Shown here: in pieces, positions 35,970-47,264 of the stretch
Numbering within the stretch: position 1 is the stretch's first letter
Layout: each line of letters opens with the position of its first letter
Assembly: GCA_027186245.1 (NCBI GenBank)
Contig: CP114482.1
Span: 31,205,209-31,269,208, forward strand
Length of the DNA stretch: 64,000 nucleotides
Direction: 5' to 3'
Source: Coriaria nepalensis
Lineage: Eukaryota; Streptophyta; Magnoliopsida; Cucurbitales; Coriariaceae
Position numbers and translations under genes: made by a program
The notes under the pieces: generated by a model
The model's database searches: none
What the model was told of the DNA's origin: nothing
The model's input: the letters and a program-made list of their open reading frames with translations, nothing else

Positions 35970-38900
35970 TTATCTTCCTTTTTCCCTTTCAAGAACCACA
36001 GGAGCGGCTGGAATGCTTACCCACCACTCTCTTATTCTTCTCATCCATCTATCCGTGCTAGCTTTCCTTGAAGGTGAATATCTAGTAAACATCTCCAAAA
36101 ATGCCAGTAGGTATATGTACTTACAAGGTATGAAGGCCAGACTTACTGCCGTTATTACAAGTATAACTGCACACTTCTCAGTTGCCTGATCATGATGAAT
36201 AATACATTAACCATATTAGCAAATGTTCTGAAAACTCATGATCGTTGGGGGTGTATTTCGAAACAGAGGTGTTATGGTCTGAAGTTATATGTGGACCCAT
36301 AAAATGTTAGACATCTTTTTCAATTGCCAATCCTAACAAAAATAGAGTTTACCTCGCCAAAAATTTAGAAACCAGTTTACATCGTGGATGCCAATTATCT
36401 CAAATGCCAGTTTTAATACACTTATTAAAAACTAGAAAGTGCAAAGGGGATAGGGAAGAGGAAAAAAGAAAAAAGGAAAGACCTGAGGGAAAACGGCAAG
36501 TAACAATGCTCGTAATTTGAGGAGGGCTATATTTCCTTCTTGGATTAAGTGTTCAGTCTGAGAAACTGCATTCTGAACAGCCAGAAGCTGCTCCATTTTG
36601 CTCATTGCAGGAGGAGCTAGTATCTTAACCTCATCGACAGTACAGCCTTCATTACAGCACATTGTAAGGACCATGAAAACTGCGATAAACACAAGCATCA
36701 CGGCAAAGGTGTAGCCCAACCATCCCCTGAAATGAACATCTTTTAAGCGCTCAAACCAACCAATCTGTTGTGCGAAAAGAGGTATGTAAAGTATTAAGCA
36801 TGAGGTTTTTTACAAGTTCTAATTGGTTGTCAGCATATATGAAGATTAGAAATTTGGTAAGGCTTCACACAAAGTAAACTGTGCACTAATATGCAAAAAT
36901 GAATGAGATATATCAACTAATTATCAAGAAACCTCATTAGCATATACTAGAGCTGGATGGATGAAACTTATGTGACTTGTTCTCTCACTTGATTTCTAAG
37001 ATTGAAAAATGCTAGAAGGTACACTTGCAAGCATAGTAGTACAACCAGATTCAGTATACGTCTATATATGTATCAAGAAAATCTCCAGGTACTTCTTCAA
37101 AAAGTTTGGCACTATAAGAAGAGTTATCAATTTAGCCAAACATGCAAATTCAAAAGGATTTCTATCGAAAAAGGTGGTAAAAAATGAAAACACTACAGCT
37201 CCATACTTTCTCCTTGAATCAATTTAACAATGAGAACATCTATCCAATAAAGATAAATGAACAGTTGATGCAGTACCCACAACTTCTCTTTTTAAGAGTG
37301 GCAAAGAAATGGCTCGAAGAAGGGAAATACTTGATCCATAAGACACATACAAACCAATAACTGTCACTCACACAATCAGTTGAGAAAACTTCTATAAAGC
37401 ATTAAAAAAAAAAGAAGAAAAAAAATGCTAGTGATTGAAGAAAAGGCTGCTTCAGACCAGATAGCATTGGTCGCACTAACTTATTGCTTCCACAATGGAA
37501 ATCATGTCATTCACATAATTACCTACAACAGTAGCAATCCAACTCCCAGAATACTTTCTCAAGAAAACTCTAGAGAGGTGAGATGATGAAATATCTATTT
37601 AATCTGTGAACTCGTTCCACATACATCATTCTTGATCATGATTATTCAACACCCTAACCTTCCTATGGACTCAAAAATTTGCATTATTCTTCTATTATAA
37701 TAATTCAATCATTTAGGCCCAGTTTCAAGAAATTGGCTGATTGTATAGAGCAGCAAACCTTTGCCTTATTCTCCTGAGAATAGTTGTGTCATTGACAACT
37801 TATGCTTCCTTTAAGACAGCAGAGACCAGAGAAATTACTTTTAAAAACCAGTTTCCCTTATAATATGCACAAATCTACAACACTCCGCTATGTCTGATTC
37901 CTCTGTGGACTACAGTTGAGGCTATACCCTCTTATACAGATATTTTGTTATGTACTTTACATATTGAGAAGCACAACGGTCTGAAGCAACTTTAGCTGAG
38001 TTTAGACTTGATGTCACCTAGAAGAACATTAAAGCTAAAAAGTCTATGCTGATAGAGAATTCACTTACAATAAAAACCAGTTACCCTTTTTCCCTTTCAA
38101 GGTTTTTTGATTATTTTTTTCCCCTTTCAAACTCAAATTCTGATTTAACAGCTTGGATTTCCAGGAAATACCAGAATTACTATTAAGCTTGTCAGGCCTC
38201 ATTGAGCCTAGATAATCAAAAATGCCTGTGGGCATGGATTCAGCAAAACACAAACGTTCTCTCATTATTCTAAATGATACAATTGTGATGAGAAAGATAA
38301 CTTAATGATCATCAACTTATTACTAAAGAAGTGAATTTGAAATTTACCTCCAAATGATGAAACTGAAGAATATGCAGAATGCCAAGGACTTCAAGGGGTC
38401 ATCCCAGTATGCTACAGAAAGGAGGCACTTCCCGAGTTCAATTACTGGGTATAACAACTCCTGTAAGTACAAAAATATTAGTATTCGACCATGTACCTTT
38501 TTTCTCTACAGAAATACTGAAAAAAGTTGGATCTTCAGGAGTAACTTGGCCAGTCTAATTTGGTTCAGTAACCAAAATATATTCATAATTGCAGTGTAAA
38601 AAATCTTCATACACAACCAAATTTACCATCCAGATAGAAGGTGTCTGACTATTAATTATTTAAGAATTCTGAATCTTTCATGCACTGCAACCATACCTTC
38701 ATCACTGCCAAATTAGTATCAATGCCGTCTACTTTAACTTCATCAACAGTTGCTTGAGCTTGCACCACCTTTTCATAATTGCTTTTAGATTCCTTGAATG
38801 CCCTTTCCAACAAACTCATTTCACCCACAGCTATCTCACCCACAACAAGCCAAGAATCATTGACATTCTTTGAAGTTGTTCCTGACCCAAACCCTAGGAC

Positions 38901-39588
38901 AGAAATCATGTCCAATGCTGAGGCTGAAAACATTCTGCTTCCAGCCCTTGTTTTGTTGGCCCGGTCAAACTCTCGTAAACTCAACATCTTGGCAAGGTTT
39001 TCCAATATCAAATCTCCTCCTGGAAGTTTTTCACAGAGGTTAAACATGAGAAGAGAATAGCACGTTACAGGGGTTGCTGAACTAATGTCCTGAATGGCTT
39101 GCACCCTCAAAATTCCAATAACTGCCTTTAAGAGCACTTCATCCCGTTCAACTCCCTTGATTTGGAACTTATCTATAAATCTATGAGCGTACAAAATCTC
39201 GCAGATGATTTCTAACCAGTAATCACGTCGAGAGTGGCCTTTAAGCTCTGGAAACTCTATAATTGCTGGTTCTGATCTGCAAGTTAAGCATTGAAACAGT
39301 TGATGCTTTCCCGACCAAGTGTGCATTTGGAAAATCATTGGAAACTACAGTTTTGAAAAATCGGAGATTTAGCAAGTTCCATTTTGGTTAGATAGTGAGG
39401 TAAATTGGAATTGACATTTAGAAAACTATTTGACAAATTGGATTTTTTTTTTTTCTTTTTACTGAAATTTTTTGATTTATTTAAGATGGAGAGTCAGACA
39501 AGAAGCAGGCCAGGCATGCAAGATTTAAAAGTATGACATCAATAGATAAGTACTCTTATTTTTCTGTAAGAATAGAGAATAAAAAGAT

Positions 39589-39628
<40 letters not shown>

Positions 39629-42600
39629 CTTACAAGGAAGTAGAGTTATATGAAACTGCTTTGTCGAAAAGTCGAGTACCCCATGGCCCAGTCAAATCAG
39701 GCTTGATGACCTGTTTTAGGTCATCTGATAAGTCATATCTTTTGGCCTTGTCATATGAAACCACTCGATGAGCTTCAAAATAAAGAGCATGGTCCGTTAG
39801 AGTCAAACGTCCTGCATCCACGAATGGAAAAGAAAGAGATATTAAAAGCAGTGAAACTAGCCTACATAGATGATAGCCTCTAAAACTGGATTCATTTTGA
39901 GTAAATAAAACTGAGATCACAATTTCTGTTCATCTTGATGATCATATAGGTGCACAACAAAAGATTCAGATGAAAAGATTAGCAAAATACATCGTCTTTT
40001 CTACTTTGAAATTGACAACCAACCAATCTAACTTAGTTGACTGTAAATCAAACTCTTCTTGCAAATTTCTTTGGAGAATAAGGAATGTCACATGCTGCCG
40101 TTTTCCTTGATATTTGGGGTGTGAAATGGAATCGTTTAACAGTTTATTAGTGCTAAATGATTTTTTTTTCCCCTTTTTGCTAGCACAATCGTATTACATA
40201 CAACTGTCTATAATTTGGCAGAGTTCTAAGACAAGCGCTCTCGCACAGATTATAAAGTATAAGTAAATTGTCAATTGATAAGACGAGATTGTTTGCACAA
40301 CTCCAGGTCACAAGGGTATTTTTGCCCTAAATTAAGAAAATTATCACCCTTTGAACTTACCAGGCCATGCAGATATTCCCACATGTTCAAGGACTGGTTG
40401 AGTGGTGACTGTTCCATCAATTTCCAGAATCTTTTCTCCTCTCACCGATCGAACAGCAGAAAGAAGGGAGGATTCTGTTTGAGTCCTCATTTTTCTTATT
40501 GATCTAAACATAAGGATTCAAAAATTAAAACTACATGTGTTGCTAGCACAATAGGAAAATTGTTGAGAATGCTACAAGTTGAACACAAAAGAACTTTGCT
40601 TTTAAAGAAGAAAGCACGAAAGGAATTAATCCTTCTCTCTATTATTATGACCTTATTCTACATTCTACTATTATGAGCTCTATTAGGACTTAATCAGCGA
40701 CTCGAAATTATGCCATATTGCGCCAAAAGACCCTAACACATAAGTGATTTTAATTGTACACTCGGTTGCATGTTAGTCCTCTCAAAATCATAGATATTAC
40801 TTGTTTGACACGTGGTACAAGTTCTTATGACTAGTGCTTTTGGGTCTCGATACTTCCTATAGTTTGCAATTCTCATAAATAAAGTAATTATCCAAATTAT
40901 CCACTCCATGATCTTATCAGGCAAGCGCCCACTGAGTCAAAGCATCCCTCCCCCAATCATGCCTTTCTGATTGGAGACCCGTTACAAGATCTGGCAACAA
41001 TTCTATATGCTTCTTACTCTTCAAAGGAACCCTCCTCATCAAATACTCAAGATCCATTAATGGATTTCTATCAAACAGAGACACAAGTCAAACTCACTTC
41101 ACAATGATCAATATAGTTATGAACATGATCTTGATACAACTAACATTATTCAGGAGGTCCAATAGATCCACCAAATTTCTGAATATGATTAAATAGAAAT
41201 AAAAAATAAAAAGAGAGACATGGCTTCAGTGTGGGATGCTGCTTTTTCTTTATCCACAGTTTCAAATCTACAGCTAACCAAAATTTTTCTATCAACAGGA
41301 GTAGTGGTCAAGGCACTCAATGCCTTAACTGCTGGGCTTAAAATGCAGAAAAAGGTATTTCAAACTCTAAGATTCCTATAATTCCAATCAAGGAAAAATA
41401 GTGCCAAAGAAATAGATAACATGACCATTTTGACAGGCGCATCAATGGAAAAGAATATACTATTTTTTGTTTAAACAGTCATGAGGTAGCTGTCCAAGGT
41501 AATCCCTAAATGAACTAATGCATTAGAATGAAAAGATTGAAATGACAACTACGGAAGGGAAGTAAGCAAGAACCTCCAAAATAAAGGGTGTTTACCTTTC
41601 CAGACCACTTAAGTACTTGCCATAAACAGAGAATTGAAGTCTGCCTCCGGTTGCCAATGTAAGCAACTCAAAAAGATTTTCACTTATAATCACGTTGGCA
41701 ATTATAGGAACTGCAGGAGCTATACGGGAGAACGCCTCTAATCCAACTGATACATCCTCACCTATCTGTCAAAGATAAAAACCAGTTCACAAATAAACAT
41801 GAACCCAACAAAGTCAGGTTTTCCAGTGTGTAACAAATTGTTATCTACACAAAGACTTGAACATGGATTAAAATCAAGAGGACCCCTGAACAATGGGACA
41901 ATCGAGATATCTCCAGAAAACGTGTTTGCAGCCGGTTTAGATGTTAGAAACAATGAGATGTTAGAAAATACAAGTTTGGTAAACTATACATGTGACTAAG
42001 TGAATGTAATGAATGCTTGAAGATTAAGGATAACTATAGAGACAAAGGATAAGTAGGTATTACATTATTTCAAAAATTTATGGTTGAAATCATTTGCTTT
42101 TGTGTACAATGTGGTCTGGATGGGTACAAATAAACTCCAATCATAGGAAAAACTGGCTTCGCTTGCTACTATACTTGAGTTAATGCCATGCATCAAGATG
42201 GAAACTAAGACTGCTAATAATAAAGCATTAAGCATACATTAAGTAAAGGTTGGCTAGCTGCAGCTGGAGCTTCCCAAGCGACCATCATGTCAAACGTCAG
42301 GCGACGGAAGTTTTTATCAGTCAGATGACCTGAAACTTGTATTGACAAAGCAAGTGCCCTGAAACAGCCATACTCCAAAAGGTTCCTTGCATAATGTGAT
42401 GGTTGCTTTATACACTCAGGAGCCTCTGAATTGAAGCTTTCTTGCAGTTCAGTAGTAGGAACACCAAGTATTCTGCATGATCATTCTTTTTTCTTGTTGG
42501 CACAAGTATAATTGTCTAACAAAATAAATGCAAATGAAATAGCCTTTCAAAAATTCATTCAGACATTACTCATGAATATTTCACTGACCCAACAACCCAA

Positions 42601-42867
42601 AATAACATTGTTTAATATAATTCTGTCCATGAAAGTAAAAAAGATACCATGACAAAAGATTGGATGGTGCACTCACTTGGAGCATCTTCGAAGAACAATG
42701 TTAGCAGCTGGCGAGAGTTCAGATATCCAATTCCGTGGGGCAGAAGGAGACCTTGTCATATCCTCAAATTCTTCATCAAATGAAGTCCGGTTGCTAAGCA
42801 ACCATTTGAATGAGCCTTCTCTAACCAGACCCTCGAGCATACTTCTGGTTTTGCTAGCCACAGCCAT
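35970..42867 (-). CDS. DUF639 family protein, nine coding exons, 689 aa
   Basis: Coding exons (minus strand, 5' to 3'): 42867-42677, 42472-42238, 41765-41596, 40503-40361, 39811-39634, 39276-38697, 38460-38348, 36726-36483, 36185-35970. Every intron is GT-AG. The exon sum is 2070 bp with no internal stop, giving 689 residues, the usual size of one plant DUF639 class. Conserved stretches include SKTRSMLEGLVREGSFKWLL (start), RSPSAPRNWISELSPAANIV, SHYARNLLEYGCFRALA, TLTDHALYFEA, YDLSDDLKQVIKPDLTGPWG, EFPELKGHSRRDYW and VDGIDTNLAVMK. Membrane segments lie at about residues 520-560 and again at about 620-655. The biochemical function of the family is unknown to me; the TLTDHALYFEA stretch resembles a GRAM/PH-like strand pair, which is only a guess. 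No ATG occurs upstream in frame within the first exon, which decides the start. Confidence 0.93.
39589..39629. repeat. (AC)n(AT)n compound microsatellite at a splice donor
   Basis: AC then AT dinucleotides abut the 5' splice site of the intron after exon 39811-39634; the donor GTAAG occupies 39629-39633 on the minus strand. Confidence 0.95.
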
Positions 42868-42939
42868 TTTTATTCCACTCTTTATTGTATCATCAAACCA
42901 GAAAGCCTTACCCAACTGTATCACAAAATTTGCATTGAG
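42868..42939 (-). other. DUF639 5' untranslated part of the first coding exon
   Basis: The exon begins after an AG acceptor (TTCTAG, plus 940-945 side) and runs 72 bp to the ATG at 42867. The leader is open in frame but has no ATG. Confidence 0.6.
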
Positions 42940-43624
42940 CTAGAACACCTCAAATTCAGTAACACGTTTCCCACTCAGCAACATCTGAGTAAGCAGAAAC
43001 ATTCAGATTACCTCACTCAATATCTTCCCAATATCCATATATTCAAAGAAACATAATGACTTCTATTTTTGGCTAGGAAAGTGAGAAATTTAAAGTAAAG
43101 AGCAAAAACACACTTATAATTATTACAACTAATAAATGCAGCTATGTCAAAGAGGACATAATTTTTTATTTTATTTTATTTTATGTATTCATTTATTTTT
43201 TTCTTGGGGGTTGATGCAATTAAATTTCTCTGCCAAACTAACTCTTAGCCTATGAACCTAAAGAAAACCTAACATTTATTTCCAGTTGCTATCTGCCAAA
43301 CCAGCTCTAACCGAAGTATCATTAAACAACAACTGTATGATCAGTCTCCTCAACTTCTTATCACAAAATAAAGTCAATATATAAAAAGAACGTCCGAAAT
43401 TTTTCATAAACCAAATTCAGAGATTACCAATTGCAAAGCATTCAAGTAAAAATTGTAACTAAAATGATCAAATTCTTCAAATTTCCATTAATCATCACAA
43501 AAGTACTAGTATATAATGCGAATTCACTCATTCAACAAAGTAATCTAACAAATTCAACTAAAGGCCTACATTAAGACCCAAACTCCATCGGCACGTAACC
43601 AGTTCCCACGAATTTTACACTTAC

Positions 43625-43900
43625 CAAATAATAATTTCCCGCTTAGGCGCTCTCCAAGAAATTATCTTGACATCGCGAAAGAGAAATTCCGAAATTGATA
43701 ACTTTTCACCACAGATTACATGCTCAGCACTATTATTCCGAAATTTTGAGGCATATGCATACTGATAAAGAGACGGGAATTCGGTCCGTGGGAGCACCTG
43801 GAAATTAGGTGATGCAACTTTGCAGTTTGAAGATGTAGCTTTGCTCTCTGTATGATCAATTTGAAGAAAAAAGGGGAAAGAAATGAGTGTAGTAGAGACG
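43625..43900 (-). other. Probable noncoding first exon of the DUF639 gene
   Basis: A good donor, TTTG|GTAAGTGT, ends this stretch at 43625. The upstream sequence has pyrimidine-rich leader-like composition. Frames through it lack an ATG that continues into the next exon, so it is read as 5' untranslated. The transcription start is estimated. The ~680-bp interval 42940-43624 would be a leader intron. Confidence 0.5.
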
Positions 43901-44514
43901 GTATGTGCACGTTAGAGAGGGAAGATGGGTTAGGTTGGGCCTTTTTAACTATCGTAGTCGAACTCCCGATCAATTAAGATAATTTGATAAAAACTTTTAT
44001 GCAAATTGGTTCGGCCAGAAAGAGTTGCACTAATTAAATAAGTAGCTTCAAAGCCTTATCTTGAAGCAGCGTTAGACGAAAATATAACAATTGTATGATC
44101 TAAGTATCGGCAACGGGCGGTTCGGCAGGTTGGATCGGATCTGGGAGGATCCAAATTTTTGGATCTTTTCGGGTGAATTTAAATTTTTCGGATCTTTTCA
44201 AATAAATGCAAATGGATAACAGCAGCAATGTAGGTTAAAGGATTTAAAATTATACGTTTAAAGGATTAAAAAATATGAAGGAACTTATTTTTCTCTGTTT
44301 TCTTTTTTAACGCAAAATGATTTTAAATTAAAAGTTATAATTTTTATAGCATAAACAGAGTCATTAAGAAAATTAGTCAACGTCACAATAAAATGATCAG
44401 CATCACTAAAAATTATAATAGAATAAAAAAATTTTTAAAAATCTAGTCATCAACCATTAATGTTTAATGCCTCGACATCACCGACTAACATAAATGACAA
44501 GCCTGAAATCTAAC
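43901..44514. other. Upstream region of the DUF639 gene
   Basis: Contains the presumed promoter. A TATA-like GCATAAAAG on the minus strand lies near 44000, though this is weak. No other gene seen. Confidence 0.35.
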
Positions 44515-44838
44515 TTTGCACAAAGAGAAGGGTGTTCACTGTAGACAGTGCAAGCTTGTTGCAATAATCAATGATAGTATGGCCACTAGCACAAAAGGTG
44601 GACTCTGAAGTAATTGTGGATAGGGATGAGCATTACATCTATATCTGATCCTACTTGGTCTAATCTGATGGATAGGGTCGGATATAGATCGAATAATTAT
44701 CCCAAAAAAATTGGTTGGATCAAATATCTGATCCAATCAGCTTTTGCAGATATTCAATATGTCGGATACCTTTATAATTCTATCTCTTAGTTTTTAAGAG
44801 TTGAAGGGTCTTTCACAAGTCAAGACTTTTCGACCTGT

Positions 44839-45140
44839 AAAGTAACTCATTCATCGAGGCCCTTTGACTCGTAGAATAACTTTAATGGTCAAAAGACCTT
44901 CACAAGTCGAAACCCTTCGACTTATAGAGTAACTCTAAGGGTCGAAAGGCTTTTCACAGATCGAGGCCCTTCAACCCGTAGAGTAACTCTAAGGGGCAAA
45001 GAGAATTCACAGACCGAGTCCCTTTGACCCATAGAGTAACTCCTAGGGTCGAAAAACCCTTCATAGGTCGATGTCTTTTGACATGTAGAGTAACTTTAAA
45101 GGTTGAAGGGTCCTTCACATGTCGATCTGTGGTCGAAGGC
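44839..45140. repeat. ~53-54-bp minisatellite inside the hAT element
   Basis: The core TAGAGTAACTC recurs at about 44839, 44873, 44926, 44980, 45033 and 45087. Spacing is 53-54 bp after a shorter first unit. Units also contain GGTCGAAGGG / CCCTTCGACC inverted pairs. Confidence 0.85.
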
Positions 45141-45345
45141 CTCGAGGCCCTGAGATGCACAGACCGATATTTCACATGTCGGTCTGTGGTCAAAGGTCTC
45201 GAGGCCCTAAGATGCACAGACCGACGTCTCATATGTCGGTATGTGCCTTTGTGATCGGATATCTCACATGTCGGTATGTGCCTCTATGGTCCATGTCTCA
45301 TATGTCGGTCTGTGGTCAAAGGGTCGAAGGGCATCGTAGACCGAT
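45141..45345. repeat. ~57-bp minisatellite with CAGACCGA...TCGGTCTG palindromes
   Basis: GATGCACAGACCGA recurs at 45154 and 45211. CATGTCGGT/ATATGTCGGT recurs four or more times. Each unit folds into a short inverted repeat. Confidence 0.8.
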
Positions 45346-46185
45346 GCCTCACATAATTCAAGTCCATTAGAAGAGTCGAAAGGTTTAAGAGTATTTCACA
45401 TAATTCGACCCTTCGAACTTCAAAGGGCATGTGAGATGCACAATTAGTTACATACGTATATATTTTAATTAATATAAAATCTTACATAAATATATATAAT
45501 TAATAGATATAGTTACATATATCTTAAATTAAATATATAATTATGTGTATAATTAAAATATTATAATAATAATTTTAAAAAAAATGGGTATCCGACCATC
45601 CGCCCCGATTTTGTGCGGATTAGAGGTACTACCTCCTGTTTTGATCGGATCGGATACCCGATCCGACCAAAATCAGCGGATATCCCTATGAAACGGGCTA
45701 GATTTGACCCATTGCACATCTCTAATTATGGATACCGATTTGCAAAGTATATCTCTAACAGTCCGTCCCAATATTGGATATTCATCTGCATTCGTCTTCC
45801 ACCTATGTCAAAGGTCTTCTTGAATTTATTTACGCGGACATCATTTTCCAAGTAATCATCTACCTCGATATGTTGTGGAGTGTCATCATCATTCCTCGCC
45901 ACTACATCGAAGAACAAATCAGTATTATCTAGAGGTTAGGGTGGCAAACTCTGAGAAGATTATGCTTGAGTTTGCATTGATGATGACCTTGATAGAGGAA
46001 GAGGGTGGTCAAAAACTATCGCTTCAACTACATACACATCGAATAACAATTGCAGCAAATTTTGTGTCTCTCTATTTATGGTATCAGCTATATTCCGTGT
46101 CTTGTTATCCTCATAAAGTGACTCGATAACTGAGGTAAGATATTTCATCTTGCTACAAGGATCCAACAACATCACAACACACTTT

Positions 46186-46883
46186 CATATTCTTTCGATC
46201 AATCTAATTCTTCTCTAGTTTAGTTTGCATAATAGAGGTTGGGCTTTTGTTGACATTAATTATGGGGAAAGCACTGGTTTGTTCTTGACCTTATATATCA
46301 AATTATTGTTTATCTAGTGTTTCACCTACATGCACGGTTGTTAGGCTAGTTAGCAAGTTATTTCATAATTATTTATATCATGTTTGTGAGATGTTCCTAA
46401 CCTTATATATCATGTTTGTGAGGGCAGAAACTCATATATTAGATTATGTGTTTTAGATTGATAAACTATTTAGATGCTACCATGCTCAGTTTTTCTTAAA
46501 TTTTCTTCAAGTAGAAGAACTAGCTTGTTGGATATTTTTGAAATTGGCTCTAGACGGCTTTCTTAATTTTTGTTAAATTTTTGTCTCATTTTCGTTCTCT
46601 TTAGTTTTGGATTATTCAAGCTTTATGGGTGTTATGCTTTAACTCTTTTCGCTTCAAAAGTTTGAATATTTATCCTAATCTATAATACTTGTGTTTACTT
46701 TTCAACTGACATGTTAAATATTTACATCCATAATTACTTAGTGAAGAGGGATTTAAAAGCTTATACTCAGGCTTTTCAAGTAGAAGGGAAAGTATCATCA
46801 GATTCTATTGGTAAGTATATAGTATACCCCATGAGCGACTCGGAAAACTAAGACCTTTGTTCTTACTTCTTATTTACCTTATG
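46186..46883. other. No gene seen
   Basis: AT-rich stretch upstream of the broken hAT transposase and left of the copia target duplication. The transposase N-terminus should lie here or further right, but nothing recognisable remains. Confidence 0.45.
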
Positions 46884-46888
46884 GAATA

Positions 46889-47201
46889 TAATGAAGGATA
46901 CACCACGTGATGTTCCATCTTAGCTTGTTCCAGTTCAACGTGATGCCAATCATCTACATGATTCAACTGATTAGTTAGGTGGTTTAATAGTTTAATTTCT
47001 ATTATTAGATAGTTAGTGATTAGTTAATTTCTGAATGCGTATTTACTTGTTTAATTCCTGAATGCTTATTTACTTATATAAATATACATGCAAACGGATT
47101 GTAAAGAGAATGAATGAATAAATAGAATTCTTCAGCTATCTCTCTCTATTTCTCTCTCTTTTTCTGTTTCTTCATCTTTTTCCTAATCACCGATCTTAAT
47201 A
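46889..47201 (+). repeat. 5' LTR of copia element, TA...TA termini
   Basis: 313 bp, begins TAATGAAGGATACACC and ends CGATCTTAATA. Flanked at the left by GAATA (46884-46888), the same five bases that follow the 3' LTR. The borders are fixed by this duplication, by the polypurine tract before the 3' LTR and by the primer site just after this LTR. Confidence 0.85.
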
Positions 47202-47214
47202 TGGTATCAGAGCC
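47202..47214 (+). other. Copia primer-binding site
   Basis: TGGTATCAGAGCC, the intact initiator tRNA-Met site, directly adjoins the LTR end. Confidence 0.9.
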
Positions 47215-47264
47215 ATCTGGATCCAAAATTGATCTAAATTTCGCTGTATAAACTTTAAGCTGAA

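Larger units (their letters stand above)
44621..45724. mobile_element. Non-autonomous hAT element inserted in a hAT transposase
   Basis: Imperfect terminal inverted repeats are TAGGGATGAGCATTACATC at the left and TAGAGATGTGCAATGGGTC at the right (complement). They are flanked by 8-bp direct repeats ATTGTGGA (44613-44620) and ATTATGGA (45725-45732), matching at seven of eight positions. The inside has no coding sequence; it carries inverted GATCGGATA motifs near both ends and a central minisatellite. Confidence 0.85.
44515..46185 (-). pseudogene. hAT-family transposase C-terminal half, interrupted
   Basis: Minus-strand frames show the plant hAT transposase C-terminus: a LLDPCSKMKYL motif with following helix (46175-45960), matching the LDPRYKM-type motif of the RNase-H-like domain end, then an acidic linker with a DDYLENDV motif and FDI. 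With a frame change come NADEYPILGRTVRDIL (about 45800-45745) and, beyond an insertion, TITSESTFCASGHTI (44610-44560). The last parts are the hAT dimerisation domain (YP.L...ARDIL...S..SES.FS..G). The insertion at 44621-45724 splits that domain. With the insertion and one target-duplication copy set aside, the flanking sequences are in one frame. Other frame shifts show the gene was decaying anyway. The N-terminal BED finger and catalytic core are not seen. Confidence 0.85.

Noticed and set aside
38779..39060. 93-codon plus-strand ORF
   Set aside because: Shadow of DUF639 exon 39276-38697.
42868..42939. N-terminal extension of the DUF639 protein
   Set aside because: The frame is open but has no ATG; only a GTG would start it, and the 690-codon count is complete from the ATG at 42867.
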